Source: Labia minor (taxonomy: Eukaryota > Arthropoda > Insecta > Dermaptera > Spongiphoridae). Taken from it: a stretch of DNA of 64,000 bases. A program made the translations under genes and the position numbers. The stretch is taken from contig OY720348.1 in NCBI GenBank assembly GCA_963082975.1, positions 20,389,146-20,453,145 on the forward strand, in the 5' to 3' direction. Below are positions 25,001 through 39,474 of this stretch, piece after piece. How positions within the stretch are numbered: position 1 is the stretch's first letter; each line of letters starts with the position of its first letter. The notes under the pieces are model-generated. The model was given only the letters and a program-made list of their open reading frames with translations. It was not told the origin of the DNA and did no database searches.

Positions 25001-26914
25001 TAAAAATAAATAATAAATTCGTTCATTTTACATCATAAAAATATTAAAAAAATATATTATTCATATTTCTTACTAAAAATTATTTTTTTATGCCGAAAAC
25101 CTAGGGTCATCCTACGATGACCTTTCATAAATTTTACGGGAAAATTAAAAAATGAAATTTTTAAAAATAAATAATAAATTCGTTCATTTTACATCATAAA
25201 AATTTTAAAAAAATATATTATTGATATTCCTGATGAATAATTATTTTTTTATGCCGAAAACCTAGGGTCATCCTACGATGACCTTTGATAAATTTTACGG
25301 GAAAATTAAAAAATGAAATTTTTAAAAATAAATAATAAATTCGTTCATTTTACATCATAAAAATATTAAAAAAATATATTATTGATATTTCTTACTAAAA
25401 ATTATTTTTTTATGCCGAAAACCTAGGGTCATCCTACGATGACCTTTCATAATTTTTACGGGAAAATTAAAAAATGAAATTTTTAAAAATAAATAATAAA
25501 TTCGTTCATTTTACATCATAAAAATATTAAAAAAATATATTATTCATATTTCTTACTAAAAATTATTTTTTTATGCCGAAAACTTAGGGTCATCCTACGA
25601 TGACCTTTCATAATTTTTACGGGAAAATTAAAAAATGAAATTTTTAAAAATAAATAATAAATTCGTTCGTTTTACATCATATAAATAATAAAAAAATATA
25701 TTATTGATATTTCTGATGAATAATTATTTTTTTATGCCGAAAACCTAGGGTCATCCTACGATGACCTTTCATAATTTTTACGGGAAAATTAAAAAATGAA
25801 ATTTTTAAAAATAAATAATAAATTCGTTCATTTTACATCATAAAAATATTAAAAAAATATATTATTCATATTTCTTACTAAAAATTATTTTTTTATGCCG
25901 AAAACCTAGGGTCATCCTACGATGACCTTTCATAAATTTTACGGGAAAATTAAAAAATGAAATTTTTAAAAATAAATAATAAATTCGTTCATTTTACATC
26001 ATAAAAATTTTAAAAAAATATATTATTGATATTTCTTACTAAAAATTATTTTTTTATGCCGAAAACCTAGGGTCATCCTACGATGACCTTTCATAATTTT
26101 TACGGTAAAATTAAAAAATGAAATTTTTAAAAATAAATAATAAATTCGTTCATTTTACATCATAAAAATATTAAAAAAATATATTATTGATATTTCTGAT
26201 GAATAATTATTTTTTTATGCCGAAAACCTAGGGTCATCCTACGATGACCTTTCATAATTTTTACGGGAAAATTAAAAAATGAAATTTTTAAAAATAAATA
26301 ATAAATTCGTTCATTTTACATCATAAAAATATTAAAAAAATATATTATTCATATTTCTTACTAAAAATTATTTTTTTATGCCGAAAACTTAGGGTCATCC
26401 TACGATGACCTTTCATAATTTTTACGGGAAAATTAAAAAATGAAATTTTTAAAAATAAATAATAAATTCGTTCGTTTTACATCATATAAATAATAAAAAA
26501 ATATATTATTGATATTTCTGATGAATAATTATTTTTTTATGCCGAAAACCTAGGGTCATCCTACGATGACCTTTCATAATTTTTACGGGAAAATTAAAAA
26601 ATGAAATTTTTAAAAATAAATAATAAATTCGTTCATTTTACATCATAAAAATATTAAAAAAATATATTATTCATATTTCTTACTAAAAATTATTTTTTTA
26701 TGCCGAAAACCTAGGGTCATCCTACGATGACCTTTCATAAATTTTACGGGAAAATTAAAAAATGAAATTTTTAAAAATAAATAATAAATTCGTTCATTTT
26801 ACATCATAAAAATATTAAAAAAATATATTATTGATATTTCTGATGAATAATTATTTTTTTATGCCGAAAACCTAGGGTCATCCTACGATGACCTTTCATA
26901 ATTTTTACGGGAAA

Positions 26915-29900
26915 ATTAAAAAATGAAATTTTTAAAAATAAATAATAAATTCGTTCATTTTACATCATAAAAATATTAAAAAAATATATTATTCATATTT
27001 CTTACTAAAAATTATTTTTTTATGCCGAAAACTTAGGGTCATCCTACGATGACATTTCATAATTTTTACGGGAAAATTAAAAAATGAAATTTTTAAAAAT
27101 AAATAATAAATTCGTTCGTTTTACATCATATAAATAATAAAAAAATATATTATTGATAATTCTGATGAATAATTATTTTTTTATGCCGAAAACCTAGGGT
27201 CATCCTACGATTACCTTTCATAATTTTTACGGGAAAATTAAAAAATGAAATTTTTAAAAATAAATAATAAATTCGTTCATTTTACATCATAAAAATATTA
27301 AAAAAATATATTATTGATATTTCTGATGAATAATTATTTTTTTATGCCGAAAACCTAGGGTCATCCTACGATGACCTTTCATAATTTTTACGGGAAAATT
27401 AAAAAATGAAATTTTTAAAAATAAATAATAAATTCGTTCATTTTACATCATAAAAATATTAAAAAAATATATTATTCATATTTCTTACTAAAAATTATTT
27501 TTTTATGCCGAAAACCTAGGGTCATCCTACGATGACCTTTCATAAATTTTACGGGAAAATTAAAAAATGAAATTTTTAAAAATAAATAATAAATTCGTTC
27601 ATTTTACATCATAAAAATATTAAAAAAATATATTATTCATATTTCTTACTAAAAATTATTTTTTTATGCCGAAATCCTAGGGTCATCCTACGATGACCTT
27701 TCATAAATTTTACGGGAAAATTAAAAAATGAAATTTTTAAAAATAAATAATAAATTCGTATTTTACATCATAAAAATATTAAAAAAATATATTATTCATA
27801 TTTCTTACTAAAAATTATTTTTTTATGCCGAAAACCTAGGGTCATCCTACGATGACCTTTCATAAATTTTACGGGAAAATTAAAAAATTAAATTTTTAAA
27901 AATAAATAATAAATTCGTTCATTTTACATCATAAAAATATTAAAAAAATATATTATTCATATTTCTTACTAAAAATTATTTTTTTATGCCGAAAACCTAG
28001 GGTCATCCTACGATGACCTTTGATAAATTTTACGGGAAAATTAAAAAATGAAATTTTTAAAAATAAATAATAAATTCGTTCATTTTACATCATAAAAATA
28101 TTAAAAAAATATATTATTCATATTTCTTACTAAAAATTATTTTTTTATGCCGAAAACCTAGGGTCATCCTACGATGACCTTTCATAAATTTTACGGGAAA
28201 ATTAAAAAATGAAATTTTTAAAAATAAATAATAAATTCGTATTTTACATCATAAAAATATTAAAAAAATATATTATTCATATTTCTTACTAAAAATTATT
28301 TTTTTATGCCGAAAACCTAGGGTCATCCTACGATGACCTTTCATAAATTTTACGGGAAAATTAAAAAATGAAATTTTTAAAAATAAATAATAAATTCGTT
28401 CATTTTACATCATAAAAATATTAAAAAAATATATTATTGATATTTCTGATGAATAATTATTTTTTTATGCCGAAAACCTAGGGTCATCCTACGATGACCT
28501 TTCATAATTTTTACGGGAAAATTAAAAAATGAAATTTTTAAAAATAAATAATAAATTCGTTCATTTTACATCATAAAAATATTAAAAAAATATATTATTC
28601 ATATTTCTTACTAAAAATTATTTTTTTATGCCGAAAACTTAGGGTCATCCTACGATGACCTTTCATAATTTTTACGGGAAAATTAAAAAATTAAATTTTT
28701 AAAAATAAATAATAAATTCGTTCGTTTTACATCATATAAATAATAAAAAAATATATTATTGATATTTCTGATGAATAATTATTTTTTTATGCCGAAAACC
28801 TAGGGTCATCCTACGATTACCTTTCATAATTTTTACGGGAAAATTAAAAAATGAAATTTTTAAAAATAAATAATAAATTCGTTCATTTTACATCATAAAA
28901 ATATTAAAAAAATATATTATTCATATTTCTTACTAAAAATTATTTTTTTATGCCGAAAACCTAGGGTCATCCTACGATGACCTTTCATAAATTTTACGGG
29001 AAAATTAAAAAATGAAATTTTTAAAAATAAATAATAAATTCGTTCATTTTACATCATAAAAATTTTAAAAAAATATATTATTGATATTTCTTACTAAAAA
29101 TTATTTTTTTATGCCGAAAACCTAGGGTCATCCTACGATGACCTTTCATAATTTTTACGGTAAAATTAAAAAATGAAATTTTTAAAAATAAATAATAAAT
29201 TCGTTCATTTTACATCATAAAAATATTAAAAAAATATATTATTGATATTTCTGATGAATAATTATTTTTTTATGCCGAAAACCTAGGGTCATCCTACGAT
29301 GACCTTTCATAATTTTTACGGGAAAATTAAAAAATGAAATTTTTAAAAATAAATAATAAATTCGTTCATTTTACATCATAAAAATATTAAAAAAATATAT
29401 TATTCATATTTCTTACTAAAAATTATTTTTTTATGCCGAAAACTTAGGGTCATCCTACGATGACCTTTCATAATTTTTACGGGAAAATTAAAAAATGAAA
29501 TTTTTAAAAATAAATAATAAATTCGTTCGTTTTACATCATAAAAATTTTAAAAAAATATATTATTGATATTTCTTACTAAAAATTATTTTTTTATGCCGA
29601 AAACCTAGGGTCATTCTACGATGACCTTTCATAAATTTTACGGGAAAATTAAAAAATGAAATTTTTAAAAATAAATAATAAATTCGTTCATTTTACATCA
29701 TAAAAATATTAAAAAAATATATTATTGATATTTCTGATGAATAATTATTTTTTTATGCCGAAAACCTAGGGTCATCCTACGATGACCTTTCATAAATTTT
29801 ACGGGAAAATTAAAAAATGAAATTTTTAAAAATAAATAATAAATTCGTTCATTTTACATCATAAAAATATTAAAAAAATATATTATTGATATTTCTTACT

Positions 29901-30945
29901 AAAAATTATTTTTTTATGCCGAAAACCTAGGGTCATCCTACGATGACCTTTCATAATTTTTACGGGAAAATTAAAAAATTAAATTTTTAAAAATAAATAA
30001 TAAATTCGTTCATTTTACATCATAAAAATATTAAAAAAATATATTATTCATATTTCTTACTAAAAATTATTTTTTTATGCCGAAAACCTAGGGTCATCCT
30101 ACGATGACCTTTGATAAATTTTACGGAAAAATTAAAAAATGAAATTTTTAAAAATAAATAATAAATTCGTTCATTTTACATCATAAAAATATTAAAAATT
30201 ATATTATTGATATTTCTGATGAATAATTATTTTTTTATGCCGAAAACCTAGGGTCATCCTACGATGACCTTTCATAATTTTTACGGTAAAATTAAAAAAT
30301 GAAATTTTTAAAAATAAATAATAAATTCGTTCATTTTACATCATAAAAATATTAAAAAAATATATTATTCATATTTCTTACTAAAAATTATTTTTTTATG
30401 CCGAAAACCTAGGGTCATCCTACGATGACCTTTGATAAATTTTACGGGAAAATTAAAAAATGAAATTTTTAAAAATAAATAATAAATTCGTTCATTTTAC
30501 ATCATAAAAATATTAAAAAATATATTATTCATATTTCTTACTAAAAATTATTTTTTTATGCCGAAAACCTAGGGTCATCCTACGATGACCATTCATAAAT
30601 TTTACGGGAAAATTAAAAAATGAAATTTTTAAAAATAAATAATAAATTCGTTCATTTTACATCATAAAAATATTAAAAAAATATATTATTGATATTTCTG
30701 ATGAATAATTATTTTTTTATGCCGAAAACCTAGGGTCATCCTACGATGACCTTTCATAAATTTTACGGGAAAATTAAAAAATGAAATTTTTAAAAATAAA
30801 TAATAAATTCGTTCATTTTACATCATAAAAATATTAAAAAAATATATTATTCATATTTCTTACTAAAAATTATTTTTTTATGCCGAAAACCTAGGGTCAT
30901 CCTACGATGACCTTTCATAAATTATACGGGAAAATTAAAAAATTA
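26915..30945 (+). repeat. About 4-kb satellite block, copy A (offset 4985 bp)
   Basis: A run of about 25 monomers whose rare variants all recur 4985 bp downstream: CGAAAACTTAGGG with GACATTTC (27026 and 32011), CGAAATCC (27670 and 32655), TCATTCTACG (29611 and 34596), and ATTATACGGG (30921 and 35906). The offset is about 31 monomers. The borders are approximate, placed where diagnostic variants stop matching. Confidence 0.88.
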
Positions 30946-32570
30946 AATTTTTAAAAATAAATAATAAATTCGTTCATTTTACATCATAAAAATATTAAAA
31001 AAATATATTATTCATATTTCTTACTAAAAATTATTTTTTTATGCCGAAAACTTAGGGTCATCCTACGATGACATTTCATAATTTTTACGGGAAAATTAAA
31101 AAATGAAATTTTTAAAAATAAATAATAAATTCGTTCGTTTTACATCATATAAATAATAAAAAAATATATTATTGATAATTCTGATGAATAATTATTTTTT
31201 TATGCCGAAAACCTAGGGTCATCCTACGATTACCTTTCATAATTTTTACGGGAAAATTAAAAAATGAAATTTTTAAAAATAAATAATAAATTCGTTCATT
31301 TTACATCATAAAAATATTAAAAAAATATATTATTGATATTTCTGATGAATAATTATTTTTTTATGCCGAAAACCTAGGGTCATCCTACGATGACCTTTCA
31401 TAATTTTTACGGGAAAATTAAAAAATGAAATTTTTAAAAATAAATAATAAATTCGTTCATTTTACATCATAAAAATATTAAAAAAATATATTATTCATAT
31501 TTCTTACTAAAAATTATTTTTTTATGCCGAAAACCTAGGGTCATCCTACGATGACCTTTCATAAATTTTACGGGAAAATTAAAAAATGAAATTTTTAAAA
31601 ATAAATAATAAATTCGTTCATTTTACATCATAAAAATATTAAAAAAATATATTATTGATATTTCTGATGAATAATTATTTTTTTATGCCGAAAACCTAGG
31701 GTCATCCTACGATGACCTTTCATAAATTTTACGGGAAAATTAAAAAATGAAATTTTTAAAAATAAATAATAAATTCGTTCATTTTACATCATAAAAATAT
31801 TAAAAAAATATATTATTCATATTTCTTACTAAAAATTATTTTTTTATGCCGAAAACCTAGGGTCATCCTACGATGACCTTTCATAAATTATACGGGAAAA
31901 TTAAAAAATGAAATTTTTAAAAATAAATAATAAATTCGTTCATTTTACATCATAAAAATATTAAAAAAATATATTATTCATATTTCTTACTAAAAATTAT
32001 TTTTTTATGCCGAAAACTTAGGGTCATCCTACGATGACATTTCATAATTTTTACGGGAAAATTAAAAAATGAAATTTTTAAAAATAAATAATAAATTCGT
32101 TCGTTTTACATCATATAAATAATAAAAAAATATATTATTGATAATTCTGATGAATAATTATTTTTTTATGCCGAAAACCTAGGGTCATCCTACGATTACC
32201 TTTCATAATTTTTACGGGAAAATTAAAAAATGAAATTTTTAAAAATAAATAATAAATTCGTTCATTTTACATCATAAAAATATTAAAAAAATATATTATT
32301 GATATTTCTGATGAATAATTATTTTTTTATGCCGAAAACCTAGGGTCATCCTACGATGACCTTTCATAATTTTTACGGGAAAATTAAAAAATGAAATTTT
32401 TAAAAATAAATAATAAATTCGTTCATTTTACATCATAAAAATATTAAAAAAATATATTATTCATATTTCTTACTAAAAATTATTTTTTTATGCCGAAAAC
32501 CTAGGGTCATCCTACGATGACCTTTCATAAATTTTACGGGAAAATTAAAAAATGAAATTTTTAAAAATAA
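30600..32570 (+). repeat. 966-bp (6-monomer) tandem duplication at the block junction
   Basis: The markers ATTATACGGG (30921 and 31887), CGAAAACTTAGGG with GACATTTC (31045 and 32011) and ATTGATAATTCTGATG (31171 and 32137) recur 966 bp apart, exactly six monomers. The matching stretch is about 1 kb, roughly 30600-31600 against 31566-32570. It sits between the two 4-kb blocks and probably records the exchange that made them. Confidence 0.82.
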
Positions 32571-35500
32571 ATAATAAATTCGTTCATTTTACATCATAAA
32601 AATATTAAAAAAATATATTATTCATATTTCTTACTAAAAATTATTTTTTTATGCCGAAATCCTAGGGTCATCCTACGATGACCTTTCATAAATTTTACGG
32701 GAAAATTAAAAAATGAAATTTTTAAAAATAAATAATAAATTCGTATTTTACATCATAAAAATATTAAAAAAATATATTATTCATATTTCTTACTAAAAAT
32801 TATTTTTTTATGCCGAAAACCTAGGGTCATCCTACGATGACCTTTCATAAATTTTACGGGAAAATTAAAAAATTAAATTTTTAAAAATAAATAATAAATT
32901 CGTTCATTTTACATCATAAAAATATTAAAAAAATATATTATTCATATTTCTTACTAAAAATTATTTTTTTATGCCGAAAACCTAGGGTCATCCTACGATG
33001 ACCTTTGATAAATTTTACGGGAAAATTAAAAAATGAAATTTTTAAAAATAAATAATAAATTCGTTCATTTTACATCATAAAAATATTAAAAAAATATATT
33101 ATTCATATTTCTTACTAAAAATTATTTTTTTATGCCGAAAACCTAGGGTCATCCTACGATGACCTTTCATAAATTTTACGGGAAAATTAAAAAATGAAAT
33201 TTTTAAAAATAAATAATAAATTCGTATTTTACATCATAAAAATATTAAAAAAATATATTATTCATATTTCTTACTAAAAATTATTTTTTTATGCCGAAAA
33301 CCTAGGGTCATCCTACGATGACCTTTCATAAATTTTACGGGAAAATTAAAAAATGAAATTTTTAAAAATAAATAATAAATTCGTTCATTTTACATCATAA
33401 AAATATTAAAAAAATATATTATTGATATTTCTGATGAATAATTATTTTTTTATGCCGAAAACCTAGGGTCATCCTACGATGACCTTTCATAATTTTTACG
33501 GGAAAATTAAAAAATGAAATTTTTAAAAATAAATAATAAATTCGTTCATTTTACATCATAAAAATATTAAAAAAATATATTATTCATATTTCTTACTAAA
33601 AATTATTTTTTTATGCCGAAAACTTAGGGTCATCCTACGATGACCTTTCATAATTTTTACGGGAAAATTAAAAAATTAAATTTTTAAAAATAAATAATAA
33701 ATTCGTTCGTTTTACATCATATAAATAATAAAAAAATATATTATTGATATTTCTGATGAATAATTATTTTTTTATGCCGAAAACCTAGGGTCATCCTACG
33801 ATTACCTTTCATAATTTTTACGGGAAAATTAAAAAATGAAATTTTTAAAAATAAATAATAAATTCGTTCATTTTACATCATAAAAATATTAAAAAAATAT
33901 ATTATTCATATTTCTTACTAAAAATTATTTTTTTATGCCGAAAACCTAGGGTCATCCTACGATGACCTTTCATAAATTTTACGGGAAAATTAAAAAATGA
34001 AATTTTTAAAAATAAATAATAAATTCGTTCATTTTACATCATAAAAATTTTAAAAAAATATATTATTGATATTTCTTACTAAAAATTATTTTTTTATGCC
34101 GAAAACCTAGGGTCATCCTACGATGACCTTTCATAATTTTTACGGTAAAATTAAAAAATGAAATTTTTAAAAATAAATAATAAATTCGTTCATTTTACAT
34201 CATAAAAATATTAAAAAAATATATTATTGATATTTCTGATGAATAATTATTTTTTTATGCCGAAAACCTAGGGTCATCCTACGATGACCTTTCATAATTT
34301 TTACGGGAAAATTAAAAAATGAAATTTTTAAAAATAAATAATAAATTCGTTCATTTTACATCATAAAAATATTAAAAAAATATATTATTCATATTTCTTA
34401 CTAAAAATTATTTTTTTATGCCGAAAACTTAGGGTCATCCTACGATGACCTTTCATAATTTTTACGGGAAAATTAAAAAATGAAATTTTTAAAAATAAAT
34501 AATAAATTCGTTCGTTTTACATCATAAAAATTTTAAAAAAATATATTATTGATATTTCTTACTAAAAATTATTTTTTTATGCCGAAAACCTAGGGTCATT
34601 CTACGATGACCTTTCATAAATTTTACGGGAAAATTAAAAAATGAAATTTTTAAAAATAAATAATAAATTCGTTCATTTTACATCATAAAAATATTAAAAA
34701 AATATATTATTGATATTTCTGATGAATAATTATTTTTTTATGCCGAAAACCTAGGGTCATCCTACGATGACCTTTCATAAATTTTACGGGAAAATTAAAA
34801 AATGAAATTTTTAAAAATAAATAATAAATTCGTTCATTTTACATCATAAAAATATTAAAAAAATATATTATTGATATTTCTTACTAAAAATTATTTTTTT
34901 ATGCCGAAAACCTAGGGTCATCCTACGATGACCTTTCATAATTTTTACGGGAAAATTAAAAAATTAAATTTTTAAAAATAAATAATAAATTCGTTCATTT
35001 TACATCATAAAAATATTAAAAAAATATATTATTCATATTTCTTACTAAAAATTATTTTTTTATGCCGAAAACCTAGGGTCATCCTACGATGACCTTTGAT
35101 AAATTTTACGGAAAAATTAAAAAATGAAATTTTTAAAAATAAATAATAAATTCGTTCATTTTACATCATAAAAATATTAAAAATTATATTATTGATATTT
35201 CTGATGAATAATTATTTTTTTATGCCGAAAACCTAGGGTCATCCTACGATGACCTTTCATAATTTTTACGGTAAAATTAAAAAATGAAATTTTTAAAAAT
35301 AAATAATAAATTCGTTCATTTTACATCATAAAAATATTAAAAAAATATATTATTCATATTTCTTACTAAAAATTATTTTTTTATGCCGAAAACCTAGGGT
35401 CATCCTACGATGACCTTTGATAAATTTTACGGGAAAATTAAAAAATGAAATTTTTAAAAATAAATAATAAATTCGTTCATTTTACATCATAAAAATATTA

Positions 35501-35930
35501 AAAAATATATTATTCATATTTCTTACTAAAAATTATTTTTTTATGCCGAAAACCTAGGGTCATCCTACGATGACCATTCATAAATTTTACGGGAAAATTA
35601 AAAAATGAAATTTTTAAAAATAAATAATAAATTCGTTCATTTTACATCATAAAAATATTAAAAAAATATATTATTGATATTTCTGATGAATAATTATTTT
35701 TTTATGCCGAAAACCTAGGGTCATCCTACGATGACCTTTCATAAATTTTACGGGAAAATTAAAAAATGAAATTTTTAAAAATAAATAATAAATTCGTTCA
35801 TTTTACATCATAAAAATATTAAAAAAATATATTATTCATATTTCTTACTAAAAATTATTTTTTTATGCCGAAAACCTAGGGTCATCCTACGATGACCTTT
35901 CATAAATTATACGGGAAAATTAAAAAATTA
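31900..35930 (+). repeat. About 4-kb satellite block, copy B (offset 4985 bp)
   Basis: Second copy of the block at 26915-30945, sharing the same series of rare variants in the same order. Upstream (31806 against 26821) and downstream (after about 35930) the variant types no longer agree, which sets the ends. The near-identity over 4 kb indicates a recent exchange. Confidence 0.88.
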
Positions 35931-38900
35931 AATTTTTAAAAATAAATAATAAATTCGTTCATTTTACATCATAAAAATATTAAAAAAATATATTATTGAT
36001 ATTTCTTACTAAAAAGTATTTTTTTATGCCGAAAACCTAGGGTCATCCTACGATGACCTTTCATAATTTTTACGGTACAATTAAAAAATGAAATTTTTAA
36101 AAATAAATAATAAATTCGTTCATTTTACATCATAAAAATATTAAAAAAATATATTATTCATATTTCTTACTAAAAATTATTTTTTTATGCCGAAAACCTA
36201 GGGTCATCCTACGATGACCTTTCATAAATTTTACGGGAAAATTAAAAAATGAAATTTTTAAAAATAAATAATAAATTCGTTCATTTTACATCATAAAAAT
36301 ATTAAAAATTATATTATTGATATTTCTGATGAATAATTATTTTTTTATGCCGAAAACCTAGGGTCATCCTACGATGACCTTTCATAATTTTTACGGTAAA
36401 ATTAAAAAATGAAATTTTTAAAAATAAATAATAAATTCGTTCATTTTACATCATAAAAATATTAAAAAAATATATTATTCATATTTCTTACTAAAAATTA
36501 TTTTTTTATGCCGAAAACCTAGGGTCATCCTACGATGACCTTTGATAAATTTTACGGGAAAATTAAAAAATGAAATTTTTAAAAATAAATAATAAATTCG
36601 TTCATTTTACATCATAAAAATATTAAAAAAATATATTATTGATATTCCTGATGAATAATTATTTTTTTATGCCGAAAACCTAGGGTCATCCTACGATGAC
36701 CTTTGATAAATTTTACGGGAAAATTAAAAAATGAAATTTTTAAAAATAAATAATAAATTCGTTCATTTTACATCATAAAAATATTAAAAAAATATATTAT
36801 TGATATTTCTTACTAAAAATTATTTTTTTATGCCGAAAACCTAGGGTCATCCTACGATGACCTTTCATAATTTTTACGGGAAAATTAAAAAATTAAATTT
36901 TTAAAAATAAATAATAAATTCGTTCATTTTACATCATAAAAATATTAAAAAAATATATTATTCATATTTCTTATTAAAAATTATTTTTTTATGCCGAAAA
37001 CCTAGGGTCATCCTACGATGACCTTTGATAAATTTTACGGAAAAATTAAAAAATGAAATTTTTAAAAATAAATAATAAATTCGTTCATTTTACATCATAA
37101 AAATATTAAAAATTATATTATTGATATTTCTGATGAATAATTATTTTTTTATGCCGAAAACCTAGGGTCATCCTACGATGACCTTTCATAATTTTTACGG
37201 TAAAATTAAAAAATGAAATTTTTAAAAATAAATAATAAATTCGTTCATTTTACATCATAAAAATATTAAAAAAATATATTATTCATATTTCTTACTAAAA
37301 ATTATTTTTTTATGCCGAAAACCTAGGGTCATCCTACGATGACCTTTGATAAATTTTACGGGAAAATTAAAAAATGAAATTTTTAAAAATAAATAATAAA
37401 TTCGTTCATTTTACATCATAAAAATATTAAAAAAATATATTATTCATATTTCTTACTAAAAATTATTTTTTTATGCCGAAAACCTAGGGTCATCCTACGA
37501 TGACCATTCATAAATTTTACGGGAAAATTAAAAAATGAAATTTTTAAAAATAAATAATAAATTCGTTCATTTTACATCATAAAAATATTAAAAAAATATA
37601 TTATTGATATTTCTGATGAATAATTATTTTTTTATGCCGAAAACCTAGGGTCATTCTACGATGACCTTTCATAAATTTTACGGGAAAATTAAAAAATGAA
37701 ATTTTTAAAAATAAATAATAAATTCCTTCATTTTACATCATAAAAATATTAAAAAAATATATTATTCATATTTCTTACTAAAAATTATTTTTTTATGCCG
37801 AAAACCTAGGGTCATCCTACGATGACCTTTCATAAATTTTACGGGAAAATTAAAAAATGAAATTTTTAAAAATAAATAATAAATTCGTTCATTTTACATC
37901 ATAAAAATATTAAAAAAATATATTATTGATATTTCTTACTAAAAAGTATTTTTTTATGCCGAAAACCTAGGGTCATCCTACGATGACCTTTCATAATTTT
38001 TACGGTACAATTAAAAAATGAAATTTTTAAAAATAAATAATAAATTCGTTCATTTTACATCATAAAAATATTAAAAAAATATATTATTCATATTTCTTAC
38101 TAAAAATTATTTTTTTATGCCGAAAACCTAGGGTCATCCTACGATGACCTTTCATAAATTTTACGGGAAAATTAAAAAATGAAATTTTTAAAAATAAATA
38201 ATAAATTCGTTCATTTTACATCATAAAAATATTAAAAATTATATTATTGATATTTCTGATGAATAATTATTTTTTTATGCCGAAAACCTAGGGTCATCCT
38301 ACGATGACCTTTCATAATTTTTACGGTAAAATTAAAAAATGAAATTTTTAAAAATAAATAATAAATTCGTTCATTTTACATCATAAAAATATTAAAAAAT
38401 TATATTATTCATATTTCTTACTAAAAATTATTTTTTTATGCCGAAAACCTAGGGTCATCCTACGATGACCTTTGATAAATTTTACGGGAAAATTAAAAAA
38501 TGAAATTTTTAAAAATAAATAATAAATTCGTTCATTTTACATCATAAAAATATTAAAAAAATATATTATTGATATTCCTGATGAATAATTATTTTTTTAT
38601 GCCGAAAACCTAGGGTCATCCTACGATGACCTTTCATAATTTTTACGGGAAAATTAAAAAATGAAATTTTTAAAAATAAATAATAAATTCGTTCATTTTA
38701 CATCATAAAAATATTAAAAAAATATATTATTCATATTTCTTACTAAAAATTATTTTTTTATGCCGAAAACCTAGGGTCATCCTACGATGACCTTTCATAA
38801 ATTTTACGGGAAAATTAAAAAATTAAATTTTTAAAAATAAATAATAAATTCGTTCATTTTACATCATAAAAATATTAAAAAAATATATTATTCATATTTC

Positions 38901-39474
38901 TTACTAAAAATTATTTTTTTATGCCGAAAACCTAGGGTCATCCTACGATGACCTTTCATAAATTTTACGGGAAAATTAAAAAATTAAATTTTTAAAAATA
39001 AATAATAAATTCGTTCATTTTACATCATAAAAATATTAAAAAAATATATTATTGATATTTCTTACTAAAAAGTATTTTTTTATGCCGAAAACCTAGGGTC
39101 ATCCTACGATGACCTTTCATAATTTTTACGGTACAATTAAAAAATGAAATTTTTAAAAATAAATAATAAATTCGTTCATTTTACATCATAAAAATATTAA
39201 AAAAATATATTATTGATATTCTTGATGAATAATTATTTTTTTATGCCGAAAACCTAGGGTCATCCTACGATGACCTTTCATAAATTTTACGGGAAAATTA
39301 AAAAATGAAATTTTTAAAAATAAATAATAAATTCGTTCATTTTACATCATAAAAATATTAAAAAAATATATTATTCATATTTCTTACTAAAAATTATTTT
39401 TTTATGCCGAAAACCTAGGGTCATCCTACGATGACCTTTCATAAATTTTACGGGAAAATTAAAAAATTAAATTT
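35775..39474 (+). repeat. 3700-bp (23-monomer) higher-order block, copy 1
   Basis: Diagnostic variants recur 3700 bp later: ATTATACGGG (35906 and 39606), GGTACAATT (36071 and 39771), AATTCCTTCA (37721 and 41421) and GATATTCTTGATG (39221 and 42921). 3700 is 23 monomers less three bases. I noticed only isolated single-base differences between the copies, for example near 36973, 40557 and 41222, so they are almost identical. Confidence 0.9.
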
